From Pseudanabaena sp. CAN_BIN31 (GTDB taxonomy: Bacteria; Cyanobacteriota; Cyanobacteriia; Pseudanabaenales; Pseudanabaenaceae): DNA of 12,349 nucleotides. A program made the position numbers and the translations under genes. The DNA is taken from positions 1 to 12,349 of the forward strand of contig JAJAZG010000059.1 in assembly GCA_026785865.1 (NCBI GenBank), given 5' to 3'. Below the pieces are notes generated by a model, which made no database searches, had not been told where the DNA came from, and saw nothing but the letters and a program-made list of their open reading frames with translations. Positions 1 to 6,066 of this stretch are shown piece after piece. Position 1 is the first letter of the stretch. Each line of letters begins with the position of its first letter.

Positions 1-185
1 CAAGGAGATTTTGGAACGTAGAACCCATAATTCTAATTCTCGTGAATAGCAGCTATATTTTCGTTAAAGCCCAAAAAGCTGTGGCATACACTGCGTGTAT
101 GCCACAGCTTTTTGGGCTTTAACGAAAATATAGCTGCTATTCACGAGAATTAGAATTATGGGTTCTACGTTCCAAAATCTCCTTG
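1..185. repeat. Perfect inverted repeat, 91-bp arms, 3-nt loop
   Basis: Positions 1-91 are the exact reverse complement of 95-185, with TGC at 92-94 as the loop. The inner part carries the core AAAAAGCTGTGGC and its complement, similar to the stem-loop at 3241-3301. The outer part of the right arm (137-185) is the 3' end of cysW, so the left arm is an inverted copy of that coding end. A stem of this size would act as a terminator for cysW. Arms of other stem-loops in the window are 7 to 30 bp, so this one is an outlier. Because the repeat starts exactly at base 1, an assembly or amplification fold-back at a contig end is a serious alternative to a real duplication. Confidence 0.97.
2..49 (+). 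pseudogene. Inverted copy of the last 15 codons plus stop of cysW
   Basis: Reading from base 2 on the plus strand gives KEILERRTHNSNSRE followed by TAG at 47-49, identical to the C-terminus of the cysW product encoded on the opposite strand at 137-184. It is the outer part of the left arm of the giant palindrome. It is either the tail of a second, convergent cysW copy that continues outside the window, or an artefact of the fold-back. No function is claimed. Confidence 0.8.
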
Positions 186-1024
186 AGAACTAGGGTTACT
201 ACCGCTAGCAAAGCCAGCAATACGGCCGCAGAATAGGCAACTTCAGTTTCGTATTGTTTATAAGATTCTTCGACAAATAGCGGTAAGCTCTGAGTCTGAG
301 CCGCAATATTTCCTGATACTACGGATACCGCGCCAAATTCACCCATTGCTCTAGCATTGGTTAGCACCAAGCCATAGAGCAAGCCCCAACGAATATTTGG
401 GATCACCACGCGCCAAAAGATTTGCCAATCATTTGCACCGAGGGTACGCGCCGCCTCTTCTTGCTCCGTTCCCATTTCGTCTAGTACAGGAATTACTTCA
501 CGCGCAATAAAAGGCATACTCACAAATATGGTAGCGATTAACATTCCAGGAAAAGCAAACACGATTTTGATGTCATTGGCTTCCAGCCATGAGCCGAACC
601 AACCGAGTCTGCCGTATAGCAAGACGATCATCAGCCCTGCAACTACAGGCGAGATCGAGAATGGTAAATCGATGATACTCAGCAAGAAAGCTTTGCCTGG
701 AAATTTGTTTCGGGCGATCGCCCAAGCCGCACTTAATCCAAAGATCGTATTTAGGGGTAAAGCGATCGCCGCAAGACTAACGGTTAGCTTAATCGCATTT
801 TGAAAGTCAGGTTGTTTGACAGCTTCTATGATCGGGTTTAAACCTTTGCTAAACGCCGTGACAAAAACATTTGCCGCAGGAAGGAGGATCACTAATCCTA
901 AATAGATAAAAGCGATCGCAATTAGAATCGCAGGAGCAAAGCTCTTTTTTCGTTCAATCTTGTCTGGTTCAGGTGAACTTTGAGTGCGATCGCCAGAGTT
1001 ATTTAGAGAACTCAAATTAGCCAT
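137..1024 (-). CDS. cysW: Sulfate/thiosulfate ABC transporter permease CysW
   Basis: Inner-membrane permease subunit of the sulfate/thiosulfate importer, expected to pair with CysT and the ATPase CysA. The 295-residue product has a polar N-terminus (about 1-30), a first membrane segment at about 31-57, and further hydrophobic spans typical of the BPD-transport permease fold. The EAA loop that contacts the ATPase is visible as EEAARTLGANDWQIF at 189-203. The segment GEFGAVSVVSGNI (228-240) is typical of CysW. The start ATG lies inside the end of cysT (8-bp overlap), which indicates translational coupling. The stop TAG lies inside the right arm of the 185-bp inverted repeat. I see no cysA after it; the window ends there. 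CysT and CysW are homologous, and the assignment as CysW rests on gene order and the GAVSVVSGNI segment. Confidence 0.93.
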   Translation of the reverse strand: MANLSSLNNSGDRTQSSPEPDKIERKKSFAPAILIAIAFIYLGLVILLPAANVFVTAFSKGLNPIIEAVKQPDFQNAIKLTVSLAAIALPLNTIFGLSAAWAIARNKFPGKAFLLSIIDLPFSISPVVAGLMIVLLYGRLGWFGSWLEANDIKIVFAFPGMLIATIFVSMPFIAREVIPVLDEMGTEQEEAARTLGANDWQIFWRVVIPNIRWGLLYGLVLTNARAMGEFGAVSVVSGNIAAQTQSLPLFVEESYKQYETEVAYSAAVLLALLAVVTLVLKEILERRTHNSNSRE

Positions 1025-1868
1025 ATCGTTTGCTCCATGCTTGTAATAGATTAATTGCGAGTAGGCTCACAAAGGAAATAGCTAACATCACCGTACCAAT
1101 TACGGTCGCGCCCACATAGTCATACTGCTCTAGTCGTTGGAAGATCAAAATTGGCGTAATCAGATCCTTAAAAGGCGTATTTGACGCAATAATTACAGTC
1201 GAGCCATATTCGCCAACTGCACGAGAAAAGCCAAGTGCAACCCCTGTCAAAATTGCGGGTGTGAGTGGGGGCAGAATTATCTGTACAAAAGTTTGCCATT
1301 TAGACGCGCCTAATGACCAAGCCGCCTCTTCGATTTCCTTCTCTAATTCGGTTAATACGGGTTGGACGGTTCGCACGATGAAAGGTAATGAAATAAACAT
1401 CATCGCGATCCAAACGCCGAGGCGAGTGAAGGCAATTTTGATTCCGAATGGTTCAGCTAATGAACCAATCCACCCTTTTTCACTATAGACCATTGCTAGA
1501 GTTAGCCCTGCAACGGAAGTTGGCAAGGCAAATGGTAAATCGACTACGGCTTCGAGAAACCGTTTGCCAAAAAAATCGTATCGAACTAAAACCCAAGCAA
1601 TTAAAGTGCCAAATACACCATTAACGGCGGCGGCGGCAAAAGCTGTCACAAAGGTGATTTCGTAGCTAGATAGGGCGATCGGGCTAGTGCCGGTTTTCCA
1701 GAAACTCTCGAAAGGCTCGCTAGCGGCTTTTGTTAATAGGGCTGCGATCGGTAAAATTAGTAAAAATGCCAGATAGACAAAGGTGATTACCCATGTCCAA
1801 GGAATTTTGAAAAGTATTTTCAGAAAAGCGTTAGGTTTAGCTTTGCTAGGTGCAGGTGTTGTTACCAT
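1017..1868 (-). CDS. cysT: Sulfate/thiosulfate ABC transporter permease CysT
   Basis: Second membrane permease of the sulfate/thiosulfate importer (also called CysU). The 283-residue product has a membrane segment at about 24-46, several later spans, and the ATPase-contacting EAA loop EEAAWSLGASKWQTF at 180-194. LPFALPTSVAGLTLA (111-125) and GEYGSTVIIASN (219-230) are typical CysT segments. It follows sbpA after 67 nt and overlaps cysW by 8 bp, so the three are probably one transcript. The start ATG has no clear Shine-Dalgarno sequence; instead a perfect palindrome CTAAAATTTTAG (1873-1884) lies just upstream, and a GC-rich palindrome (1896-1917) lies further up. The usual length for this family is about 275-285 residues, so the gene is intact. 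Confidence 0.94.
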   Translation of the reverse strand: MVTTPAPSKAKPNAFLKILFKIPWTWVITFVYLAFLLILPIAALLTKAASEPFESFWKTGTSPIALSSYEITFVTAFAAAAVNGVFGTLIAWVLVRYDFFGKRFLEAVVDLPFALPTSVAGLTLAMVYSEKGWIGSLAEPFGIKIAFTRLGVWIAMMFISLPFIVRTVQPVLTELEKEIEEAAWSLGASKWQTFVQIILPPLTPAILTGVALGFSRAVGEYGSTVIIASNTPFKDLITPILIFQRLEQYDYVGATVIGTVMLAISFVSLLAINLLQAWSKRYG

Positions 1869-1872
1869 AGGT

Positions 1873-1884
1873 CTAAAATTTTAG
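1873..1884. promoter_or_regulatory. 12-bp AT-rich perfect palindrome before cysT start
   Basis: CTAAAATTTTAG is perfectly self-complementary and ends 4 bp upstream of the cysT ATG, where a ribosome binding site would be expected. It could be a protein-binding site or a weak hairpin that modulates cysT translation. No regulator can be named from the sequence. Confidence 0.35.
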
Positions 1885-1895
1885 TGATTTAGCAG

Positions 1896-1917
1896 ACAAG
1901 GGGCTTAAGCCCCTTGT
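1896..1917. promoter_or_regulatory. Intercistronic 22-bp perfect palindrome, sbpA-cysT
   Basis: ACAAGGGGCTT is followed immediately by its complement AAGCCCCTTGT. On the coding (minus) strand it falls 18 nt after the sbpA stop and lacks a following T-run, so it is not a strong intrinsic terminator. A stem-loop here would fit a processing or 3'-end stabilising hairpin, or partial termination, that keeps binding-protein mRNA in excess over permease mRNA. That arrangement is common in ABC importer operons; its use here is inference. Confidence 0.5.
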
Positions 1918-1935
1918 TCTTGGATTTGTTAGTCT

Positions 1936-3066
1936 CTAGCGCTTGATTTGAGATTGGATTTTGTCAAAAATTGCACCATCAGCAAAGAATTTTTTGTCAA
2001 TCTCACTCCAACTACCAAAATCTTTCACAGTTGCTAGTTCTTTAACTTTGGGATAAAGCTCAACAAACTGCTTTTCCTTAGTTACAGTTTCATCAACAGG
2101 ACGAAAGCCTAGTTTGGCAAACTCAGTTTGAGCTTCAGTACTGTACAAAAATTTGACAAATGCTTCCGCAACTTCTTTTGTACCGTGCTTCGCGACATTC
2201 TTATCAACGATCGCGATCGGGTTATCGATGGAGATATTCACATCAGGCACAACATAGCTAACTTTTTGCCCCTTTTGACCTGCCAAAATAATCTCATTTT
2301 CGTAGTTGATTAAGGCATCACCTTGACCTTGCTTAAAGAATGCATCACTTGCTTCACGGGCATCTTTGGTCAAGATTGGTACATTTCTAAATACTTTGAC
2401 CAGTGACTCTTGGGTTTTAGCATCACTGCCGCCTTTTTTCACCGCAGCATTCCATAAGGCGAGGAAGTTCCAACGGGCAACACCAGAGGTCTTAGGATCG
2501 GCGGTAATTAGGCTAACGCCATCTTTTTCTAGGTCTGACCAATCTTTAATATTTTTGGGATTGCCTTCGCGAGTTACTAGGGCAGCGACAGACTTAGAAA
2601 CAATTGACTGATTCGGAAATTCCTGTTCCCAACCTTTATCAATCAGCCCTGCTTTCTCGATTTTGCTGGTATCTCCCGCCAGCGCGAGGTGAACAATATC
2701 AGCCTCTAGCCCATCGATCACAGCACGAGTTTGCGAACCTGAGCCACCATAACTTTGTTTAAAGGTAACTTTTTGATTTTGTTCTTTTTGCCATTTTTCG
2801 ACAAATTTAGGAATAATTGCGGCATGGGCTTGCTTGGTTACAGCGAAAGATACAAGAGTTAATTCAATATCCTTTTTGGTATTACCCGATGATTGGCTGC
2901 CATTACTAGCAGTGCAAGCTGCCATGGTGACACTGATTATTGCGCCTGCCAAGAAAAAAGAGACAAATTTACGTCCCCATTTATGACTGAATATATTGCT
3001 GAATAGACGGGCGATCGCCTTGAATGCCAACTTAGAAGTATTTAAAGGATTTTGCTTTGAACTCAT
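1936..3066 (-). CDS. sbpA: Sulfate-binding lipoprotein SbpA
   Basis: Extracytoplasmic sulfate/thiosulfate-binding protein that delivers substrate to CysTW. I place the start at the ATG at 3066, not at the upstream in-frame ATG at 3147, because GGAG lies 10 nt before it and a candidate promoter lies at 3126-3154, inside the longer frame. The 376-residue product has a long basic N-region, a hydrophobic stretch (about 34-50) and a probable lipobox ending TMAAC (Cys51), so it is probably membrane-anchored. Family signatures are QSYGGSGSQTRAVIDGLEAD (about 104-123), ADPKTSGVARWNFLALW (189-205) and YENEIILA (255-262). The N-region is longer than usual for a signal peptide. The gene is first in the operon and is followed by a stem-loop before cysT. 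Substrate preference between sulfate and thiosulfate cannot be read from the sequence. Confidence 0.93.
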   Translation of the reverse strand: MSSKQNPLNTSKLAFKAIARLFSNIFSHKWGRKFVSFFLAGAIISVTMAACTASNGSQSSGNTKKDIELTLVSFAVTKQAHAAIIPKFVEKWQKEQNQKVTFKQSYGGSGSQTRAVIDGLEADIVHLALAGDTSKIEKAGLIDKGWEQEFPNQSIVSKSVAALVTREGNPKNIKDWSDLEKDGVSLITADPKTSGVARWNFLALWNAAVKKGGSDAKTQESLVKVFRNVPILTKDAREASDAFFKQGQGDALINYENEIILAGQKGQKVSYVVPDVNISIDNPIAIVDKNVAKHGTKEVAEAFVKFLYSTEAQTEFAKLGFRPVDETVTKEKQFVELYPKVKELATVKDFGSWSEIDKKFFADGAIFDKIQSQIKR

Positions 3067-3091
3067 GAGCTTGGATCTCCAAGAAAGTAAT

Positions 3092-3198
3092 CTACGATAT
3101 CTTAGTGGGAATACCGTAGTTAAACACCATACAATACTTTTTTGCAAGATCCAAATAAAATCTACGGTTTTCTATCTCGTAAAGGGCGGAAGCTACGA
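3092..3198. promoter_or_regulatory. Cluster of CTACG(A/G) motifs around the sbpA promoter
   Basis: CTACGAT at 3092, ACCGTAG at 3113-3119, CTACGGT at 3162-3168 and CTACGAT at 3193 give four copies of one hexamer-like motif in about 105 bp, three in one orientation and one inverted. The inverted pair ACCGTAG/CTACGGT flanks the candidate promoter. This looks like a binding-site array for a regulator of sulfate uptake, but I cannot assign it to a known protein. Confidence 0.35.
3126..3154 (-). promoter_or_regulatory. Candidate promoter of the sbpA-cysT-cysW operon
   Basis: On the minus strand TTGGAT (3154-3149) is followed after 17 nt by TATGGT (3131-3126). This would start RNA near 3119 and leave a leader of about 53 nt before the sbpA ATG at 3066. 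The heptamer ACCGTAG (3113-3119) and its complement CTACGGT (3162-3168) bracket it. The match is moderate (the -10 has four of six consensus bases). Confidence 0.4.
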
Positions 3199-3240
3199 TT
3201 TCTCTCTAATAGTTTTGACCAATGACATTATGCGATCTAG

Positions 3241-3301
3241 AAAAAAGAAACTAGAGTTCAAAAAGCTGTGGCACAGCTTTTTGAACTCTAGTTTCTTTTT
3301 T
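3241..3301 (-). terminator. 30-bp-arm perfect stem-loop, terminator after vanY-like gene
   Basis: Positions 3241-3270 are perfectly complementary to 3272-3301 around a single central G. The arms begin AAAAAAGAAACTAGAG and end in AAAAAGCTGTG, and the mirrored right arm ends in a T-run, so either strand gives a stem followed by U-rich RNA. It lies 47 nt past the stop of the carboxypeptidase gene and upstream of the sbpA promoter, isolating the two units. The core matches the giant palindrome at 1-185. Confidence 0.75.
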
Positions 3302-3315
3302 ACTTAACTGACATT

Positions 3316-3327
3316 CGCCGTACGGCG
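3316..3327. repeat. 12-bp GC-rich perfect palindrome
   Basis: CGCCGTACGGCG is perfectly self-complementary and lies between the stop of the carboxypeptidase gene (3348) and the long stem-loop at 3241-3301. It could be a second small hairpin in the 3' end of that mRNA. No T-run follows it. Confidence 0.4.
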
Positions 3328-3347
3328 TTAATCTATGGCTGTAATAT

Positions 3348-4235
3348 TCATGGCTTTTTAATAAAAGAAGTACTACGGTTTGACTTTTTGTAGAAAGTCG
3401 CGAGGCTATCATCATCACCAACAAAGCGCCAATGCCAAGGCTCATACATCACACCTTGGGGATTATTGGGCGGGAAGGATATTTCAAATCCGTATTTTGC
3501 CGCATTATTTTGCATCCACTCATAAGCAGCAGTTTTCTCAAAACTTGTCGAGAGATTAGCGCTTGGCACAGCAGCATCACCGATATCCATCGCATAGCCT
3601 GTGTGATGTTCGCTATGACCAGGGGGAGCGCTAACTTTGGCACGTTGGACTGGTGTTTGATTACGTTGTTTGCTGATATCAAAGAAAAGTTCTTGCTGAT
3701 CGGCGATCGTCCGAAATCCTGAAATTAAAACAAAGTCAATGCCATCAGCCTTAGCATCAGCTTGCATTTTTAGATAACTTTTTGCGGCTGACTCACGCAG
3801 GCGAATCTCATAGCCATCTCCTGCTCTAGCAACAGTTCGCAACTGATTTAAAGGCGCTTCGCTATAGGGATGGTGTCCAAATAGGTCGGGGGGACTGTCT
3901 GGCTCTTTGTTCGGAGCTTCAGGCTTATCGGCTTTAGGGGTTGTCTCAACAAACGGGGCTACGGTGGAAATAGTCGATGGTTGCGGAGGTAGCCCTGCGG
4001 CAACTGATTGTGAGCTTTCAATCACTTGTTGAGTCGCAGCACTAGCATTGAGTGCAAACCAGATGCGGGTGCTGACAATCGGCGATAAAAAAGCTAAGAC
4101 GGCTAAACTATATCCCCACCAAGGAACTGACTGTAGCGATCGCACAATCGGATTAGCTGTTGCAGGTTTCTTGGGGAGCGATCGATTGGGATCGCTAACT
4201 CTTTGGGCGACGGGGATATCGTTTTGGGTCTGCAT
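3348..4235 (-). CDS. VanY-type D-alanyl-D-alanine carboxypeptidase (peptidase M15B), membrane-anchored
   Basis: Predicted zinc D,D-carboxypeptidase that trims the terminal D-Ala from peptidoglycan stem peptides in the periplasm. The 295-residue product has a cytoplasmic N-terminus (1-37), one membrane anchor (about 38-63), a Pro/Ser/Thr-rich linker (about 64-118) and a C-terminal M15 domain. The zinc-site motif SxHxxGxAxD is present as SEHHTGYAMD (208-217), giving ligands His210 and Asp217. The second part of the site, EPWHWRF (265-271), supplies catalytic Glu265 and ligand His268. All expected catalytic residues are present. In cyanobacteria such proteins are normally housekeeping wall enzymes, and no van resistance genes are seen here, so a vancomycin-resistance role is not implied. 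No good Shine-Dalgarno sequence precedes the ATG. Confidence 0.92.
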   Translation of the reverse strand: MQTQNDIPVAQRVSDPNRSLPKKPATANPIVRSLQSVPWWGYSLAVLAFLSPIVSTRIWFALNASAATQQVIESSQSVAAGLPPQPSTISTVAPFVETTPKADKPEAPNKEPDSPPDLFGHHPYSEAPLNQLRTVARAGDGYEIRLRESAAKSYLKMQADAKADGIDFVLISGFRTIADQQELFFDISKQRNQTPVQRAKVSAPPGHSEHHTGYAMDIGDAAVPSANLSTSFEKTAAYEWMQNNAAKYGFEISFPPNNPQGVMYEPWHWRFVGDDDSLATFYKKSNRSTSFIKKP

Positions 4236-4249
4236 AAGTATGTGGAGGT

Positions 4250-4265
4250 TTTAACCAAGGTTAAA
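4250..4265. promoter_or_regulatory. Operator-like palindrome over the carboxypeptidase transcription start
   Basis: TTTAACC-AA-GGTTAAA is a perfect 7-bp inverted repeat with a 2-bp spacer, 15-30 bp upstream of the ATG at 4235. It overlaps the predicted -10 box by two bases and covers the predicted transcription start, a position suited to a repressor. The regulator is unknown. Confidence 0.4.
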
Positions 4266-4292
4266 TATATAGTGTCTGTCCCAAAATGCCAA
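4264..4292 (-). promoter_or_regulatory. Sigma70-type promoter of the carboxypeptidase gene
   Basis: On the minus strand TTGGCA (4292-4287) and TATATT (4269-4264) are separated by exactly 17 nt, each matching the consensus at four or five of six positions. A start near 4257 would leave a leader of about 20 nt. It lies between the terminator of the upstream VOC gene and the coding start, so the gene has its own transcription unit. Confidence 0.6.
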
Positions 4293-4314
4293 AGATATAT
4301 CTATCTGAGGCAAC

Positions 4315-4357
4315 AATCATTAACAGAGAGAAGCGGCGCTTCTCTCTGTTAATGATT
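4315..4357 (-). terminator. 20-bp-arm stem-loop overlapping the VOC gene stop
   Basis: AATCATTAACAGAGAGAAGC (4315-4334) is complementary to 4338-4357 with a GGC loop. The stop codon TAA (4351-4349) and the two codons before it are inside the right arm. No long T-run follows on the minus strand, so termination may be incomplete, but the position at the gene end supports a terminator or mRNA 3'-end hairpin. Confidence 0.6.
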
Positions 4358-4738
4358 TGATTGCACAATTTCGAGAATATTGCCATCGGGATCGCTTAAA
4401 AATAGAATTTTTTGTCCCCAAGGCATAATCTTTGGTGGCGAGATGATATTAGATTGAATATTAGCTTGCCGATCGCATATTTGTTGATAAACCAGATCGA
4501 GATCGTCAACGGTCATCGATAGCAAAAATGGATTGCCACTAATGGGGCGATCGCCGCGATCGCCAAATAATTTTGGCAACCAACTGCGATCGTAAATTCC
4601 AATTTTGAGCTTGCCACTATAGCCTTCTGCTCCATCAGGCTTAACTGGTTTCTCAAAACTAAAGCCCAAAACATCGCGATAAAAGATTAGCGATCGCGCT
4701 ACATCTGAGACAAAAAGCGCTATGTAATCTATTTCCAT
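4349..4738 (-). CDS. VOC-superfamily (glyoxalase/bleomycin resistance fold) protein
   Basis: Small protein of the vicinal-oxygen-chelate fold, made of two beta-alpha-beta-beta-beta halves in 129 residues. The first half opens IDYIALFVSDVARSLIFYRD (3-22), with the typical strand followed by the helix ending FYRDVLGF. The second half ends LFLSDPDGNILEIVQ (112-126), the usual C-terminal signature, with Glu123 at the conserved metal-ligand position. The His usually found in the first strand is missing (Ile6/Ala7), so a standard metal site is doubtful and the protein may bind a ligand without catalysis. Two adjacent HIP1 octamers encode a GDRGDRP loop (59-65). The single gene is flanked by hairpins and divergent from the aminotransferase gene. 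The substrate is unknown. Confidence 0.85.
   Translation of the reverse strand: MEIDYIALFVSDVARSLIFYRDVLGFSFEKPVKPDGAEGYSGKLKIGIYDRSWLPKLFGDRGDRPISGNPFLLSMTVDDLDLVYQQICDRQANIQSNIISPPKIMPWGQKILFLSDPDGNILEIVQSNH
4547..4563. repeat. Two HIP1 octamers in a 9-bp period inside the VOC gene
   Basis: GCGATCGC occurs at 4547-4554 and again at 4556-4563, separated by one C. The 9-bp spacing is three codons, so the pair encodes a repeated Gly-Asp-Arg on the minus strand. HIP1 is overrepresented in many cyanobacteria; single copies are frequent in this window, but this is the only close pair I saw. Confidence 0.9.
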
Positions 4739-4801
4739 CTTAAACCGAGATCTTAAAGCTTACTTATTGGCATTATCATGGCAATTAGTCCTTAATTAAA
4801 A

Positions 4802-4850
4802 CCTAAAGAAGCTTTGGCGCACGCGGCGCATGTACCAAAGCTTCTTTAGG
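4802..4850. repeat. Stem-loop repeat between divergent genes (AGCTTTGG core)
   Basis: CCTAAAGAAGCTTTGG (4802-4817) is complementary to 4835-4850 around a 17-nt GC-rich loop, CGCACGCGGCGCATGTA. It lies between the VOC gene (minus) and the aminotransferase gene (plus), both transcribed away from it, so it cannot terminate either. Arms and layout resemble the palindromes at 1-185 and 3241-3301. I read it as a dispersed hairpin repeat; a leader hairpin or regulatory site for the aminotransferase gene is the alternative. Confidence 0.7.
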
Positions 4851-4887
4851 CTGAAACCCTGCTATTGATGAATTTAGAGAGATAACC

Positions 4888-6042
4888 TTGACTGTTCCAT
4901 TATCACAACGCGCTATTCAAATTAAAGAGTCACAAATTCGCGAGGCTTCCCGTTATTGCGAAAAGTTTGGCGCAATTAATCTTGCTCAAGGGTTGCCCGA
5001 TTTTCCTGCACCAGAAGCGATCAAAGAGTCGGCAAGAGCGGCGATCGCCTTAGATTTTAATCAGTATGCTGACAGTTGGGGCTGGGATAAGTTGCGCGAG
5101 GCGATCGCCGAAAAAATGCAACGCGATAATCAAATTACTGTTGATGCTGATACAGAAGTAACGGTTTGTTGTGGGGCAACTGAAGGGCTGAATATTGCCC
5201 TAATGTCGCTAATCGATCAAGGCGATCGCGTATCGATTTTTGAACCGTTTTACGAAAATTACATTCCTAATTTGGCGACCGTTGGCGGTATTCCTGAATT
5301 TATTACGCTGCAACCACCACAATGGGAAATTACCCAAGAAATCCTTGAACCTACTTTTAAAAAAGGCATCAAAGCGTTAATCATCAATAGTCCTGCTAAT
5401 CCCACAGGTAAAGTCTGGACGCGCCCAGAGCTAGAATTAATCGCCAAACTCTGCCAGCAGTATGATGTTTATGCGATTACTGATGAAATTTACGAATACA
5501 TTATTTATGAAGGCGAACATATTAGCCTGATGAGTATTGAGGGAATGCGCGATCGCACAATCGTCGTGAATGGATTCTCAAAAACCTTTTGCATCACAGG
5601 TTGGCGCTTAGGCTACACCGTGGCAACTCCTGAACTGACAGCAGCAATGCGGCGGATTCACGACTTTATTACGATTTGCGCCCCCGCGCCCTTGCAACAT
5701 GCAGCCCTCACCGCGATGCAGTTTGGACGCGAATATTTCAGAAATCTAGCATTGGATTACAAACGTAAGCGAGACATGCTTTATCCTGCTTTGGTCGAGC
5801 TAGGGCTATCACCTGTACTTCCTAAAGGTGCGTATTATATGTGGACTGATAGCTCAGCGATCGCGCCAGATGCTGAGAGTGCAGCCTTTCGCCTTGCCAA
5901 AGAAGCCTTAGTTGCCGCCGTACCAGCTACTTGTTTCAGTCAGCCCGATCGCCCAAAAGTAAATGGCTTAAGGTTTTGTTTTGCCAAGAAAGATAGCACG
6001 ATTGAAGCTGCGGTCGAAAATTTGCGTAAACTCAAACTATAG
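4888..6042 (+). CDS. Class I/II pyridoxal-phosphate aminotransferase
   Basis: Cytosolic PLP enzyme of aminotransferase fold type I, 384 residues, the usual length. Signatures are INLAQGLPDFPAPE (30-43), the cofactor-stacking region CCGATEGLN (94-102), NSPANPTG with Asn171 (167-174), ITDEIYE with Asp199 and Tyr202 (197-203), the Schiff-base lysine Lys232 in FSKTFCITGWRLGY (230-243), and the substrate-carboxylate arginine Arg362 in LRFCFAKK. The NLAQGLPDF and GWDKLREA patterns resemble the methionine/kynurenine aminotransferase branch more than classical AspC, but the substrate cannot be decided from the sequence. No in-frame ATG is available upstream; the TTG at 4888 with AGAGAG six nt before it is the best start. 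The gene stands alone and is followed by a MITE-like element. Confidence 0.9.
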   Translation: MTVPLSQRAIQIKESQIREASRYCEKFGAINLAQGLPDFPAPEAIKESARAAIALDFNQYADSWGWDKLREAIAEKMQRDNQITVDADTEVTVCCGATEGLNIALMSLIDQGDRVSIFEPFYENYIPNLATVGGIPEFITLQPPQWEITQEILEPTFKKGIKALIINSPANPTGKVWTRPELELIAKLCQQYDVYAITDEIYEYIIYEGEHISLMSIEGMRDRTIVVNGFSKTFCITGWRLGYTVATPELTAAMRRIHDFITICAPAPLQHAALTAMQFGREYFRNLALDYKRKRDMLYPALVELGLSPVLPKGAYYMWTDSSAIAPDAESAAFRLAKEALVAAVPATCFSQPDRPKVNGLRFCFAKKDSTIEAAVENLRKLKL

Positions 6043-6066
6043 GCAATCAAATATCGCCAATATTAT

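Noticed and set aside
3067..3147. Longer SbpA starting at ATG 3147
   Set aside because: The extra 27 residues have no signal-peptide character, and the candidate promoter lies inside them; the ATG at 3066 has GGAG 10 nt upstream.
3348..4235. Vancomycin resistance determinant
   Set aside because: A lone VanY-type carboxypeptidase without vanRS, vanHAX or vanZ is a normal wall enzyme in cyanobacteria.
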